From the NCBI GenBank assembly GCA_903934745.1, contig CAIZOZ010000458.1:1-14452 (forward strand): 14,452 nt of DNA. Reading direction: 5' to 3'. The stretch's first letter is position 1. Each line of letters starts with the position of its first letter. The notes beneath the pieces were generated by a model that worked only from the letters and a program-made list of their open reading frames with translations, was not told the DNA's origin and ran no database searches. Position numbers and translations under genes: made by a program. Shown piece after piece: positions 13,673-14,452 of this stretch. Origin of the DNA: an uncultured cyanobacterium (GTDB taxonomy: Bacteria; Cyanobacteriota; Cyanobacteriia; PCC-6307; Cyanobiaceae).

Positions 13673-13918
13673 ATGGACATTAAAATTCTCGGTAGTGGCT
13701 GTAAAAAATGCATCACTCTGGAAGATCGCGCTCGCAAGGGAGCCGCTGAGCTGGGCCTTGAGACGACGATCGAATCCGTTCACGATCCGGTCGCCATCGC
13801 CGGCTATGGAGTGATGCGGACACCGGCGTTGGTGATCGATGAGCGGGTCGTTGTGGCAGGGCGGGTGCCCGCCGTCGAGGAGGTCCGCTCCTTACTCCTC
13901 CAGGCATCGAGGGCGTGA
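13673..13918 (+). CDS. Small thioredoxin-like redox-active disulfide protein
   Basis: This 81-residue single-domain thioredoxin fold of the 'redox-active disulfide protein 2' type has a beta strand MDIKILGSG, the CXXC motif C10-K-K-C13 and a cis-Pro loop TPALVID at about 52-59. It has no signal peptide, so it is cytosolic. Such proteins are often encoded next to DUF318/ArsP permeases and may reduce or hand over the thiol-reactive substrate to the permease; that role is an inference from context. ATG at 13673 starts the conserved strand, 17 bases after the permease stop. TTG at 13652 would overlap that stop but adds a non-conserved extension. Confidence 0.88.
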   Translation: MDIKILGSGCKKCITLEDRARKGAAELGLETTIESVHDPVAIAGYGVMRTPALVIDERVVVAGRVPAVEEVRSLLLQASRA

Positions 13919-13950
13919 GGCCCGCCAGCTCCAAGCCGCTTCCCATCTCC

Positions 13951-14316
13951 ATGAATCCAGGCAGCACCGATCACCACGAGCTGGTTATCGAAGACAAGGC
14001 CGTACTGGCCTGGGACGAGGTTCAGCAATTCCAGAGCATCGCCAACTCAAGGTCGTGGCCCCACTCGATCGTGCAGCGGGCCCCGATCGTGTTGGCTTGC
14101 GGAGCTGGTGAAACCAACGCAGCCATAGCTATGCGGATGGGTTTGACGGGCATGACCGTAGGCAAGTGGCGCAAGCGTTACCGGGGCCTCAACCTGCCCG
14201 ATAAGGCAGTCGTGCTCTGCGTTGACCAGACAACGCAGATCCAGTCCCTCGATTGCACCCAGCCGCTGTTGCCGATGGGTCTGGGCTATGTCGAGGGTGT
14301 CACCTCAGGACGTTGA
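13951..14316 (+). pseudogene. Internally deleted IS630-type transposase
   Basis: The open frame of 121 residues joins two separate parts of an IS630-family transposase. Residues about 20-78 form the N-terminal helix-turn-helix (SWPHSIVQRAPIVLACGAG, then MTVGKWRKRYR). Residues about 83-110 (DKAVVLCVDQTTQIQSLDCTQPLLP) come from the start of the catalytic domain and include the first Asp of the DDE triad (D92) within CVD-x-x-x-QIQ. About 80 residues normally between them are missing; the junction lies near 14182-14196. The rest of the catalytic domain is also lost after residue 118. The product cannot transpose. It marks an old insertion at the right end of the arsenic operon. I could not identify terminal inverted repeats. 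A GTG at 13915 overlapping the thioredoxin stop is an alternative start. Confidence 0.8.
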
Positions 14317-14452
14317 TTGCCCCAGAGGAGAAACCGAGGTTGATCAGGGCGCTGCGGCCGCAGGCGCGGTAGGCCTGATCAAAGGAGTACTGGGAGAAGG
14401 TGAAACTGCGCTCAGTGTCGGTGTCGTACATCTTCGAGGCGAGATCCATCCC
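14300..14452 (-). CDS. C-terminal end of an unidentified protein, partial
   Basis: On the minus strand the frame is open from the right edge to a TGA at 14302-14300. From the first visible ATG (14449) it gives 49 residues beginning MDLASKMYDTDTERSFTFSQ and ending SSGAINVLR. The composition (Tyr, Phe, Asp, one Cys, balanced charges) looks protein-like, and the gene probably continues beyond the window. I do not recognise the family. Its 3' end overlaps the last 17 bases of the transposase remnant, so the original C-terminus may have been altered by the insertion. Confidence 0.5.
   Translation of the reverse strand, partial: GMDLASKMYDTDTERSFTFSQYSFDQAYRACGRSALINLGFSSGAINVLR

Overview
The window is GC-rich, densely coded chromosomal DNA, most likely from a picocyanobacterium of the Synechococcus/Cyanobium type. 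The evidence is an RppA-like response regulator, a DUF3721 protein, a DUF1651-like fragment (families I know mainly from picocyanobacteria), an ArsR box of the cyanobacterial form and at least two copies of the cyanobacterial repeat GCGATCGC (3338-3345, 8040-8047). This assignment is inferred from family recognition, not from a database search.

Layout. (1) 1-2028, plus strand: the 3' part of an FAD-dependent oxidoreductase overlapping a complete type III polyketide synthase, which looks like the end of a small natural-product operon. (2) 1931-5919, minus strand: a short adaptor-like protein and a heavy-metal-type RND pump, followed by a small ORF coupled to the pump. (3) 6025-8159, plus strand: an OmpR-type response regulator and sensor kinase, divergent from the pump genes and probably controlling them. 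(4) 8151-9791: a decayed MerR-family regulator gene (minus strand), an intact-looking MerR-type promoter, a secreted DUF305 protein, a small secreted DUF3721 protein and a DUF1651-like remnant. (5) 9824-13918: an arsenic locus. GAPDH and arsJ run leftward, while arsR, an ArsP-type permease and a thioredoxin-like protein run rightward. A perfect palindrome lies in the divergent gap. (6) 13951-14452: an internally deleted IS630-type transposase and the C-terminal end of an unidentified minus-strand gene.

How it works together. Regions 2 to 5 form a metal and metalloid resistance block. The kinase and regulator probably sense a periplasmic metal and switch on the RND pump. The DUF305 and DUF3721 proteins are probably periplasmic metal-handling factors. 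The arsenic locus carries the GAPDH/ArsJ pair, in which GAPDH makes 1-arseno-3-phosphoglycerate from arsenate and ArsJ exports it, plus an ArsP-like permease. No arsC arsenate reductase is seen in the window.

The most interesting points are the MerR pseudogene, whose main frameshift is explained by a 13-base duplication and which leaves an apparently orphan MerR promoter; the very short adaptor beside a full-length pump; and the compact two-armed arsenic locus. I saw no tRNA, rRNA, CRISPR array or clear riboswitch.
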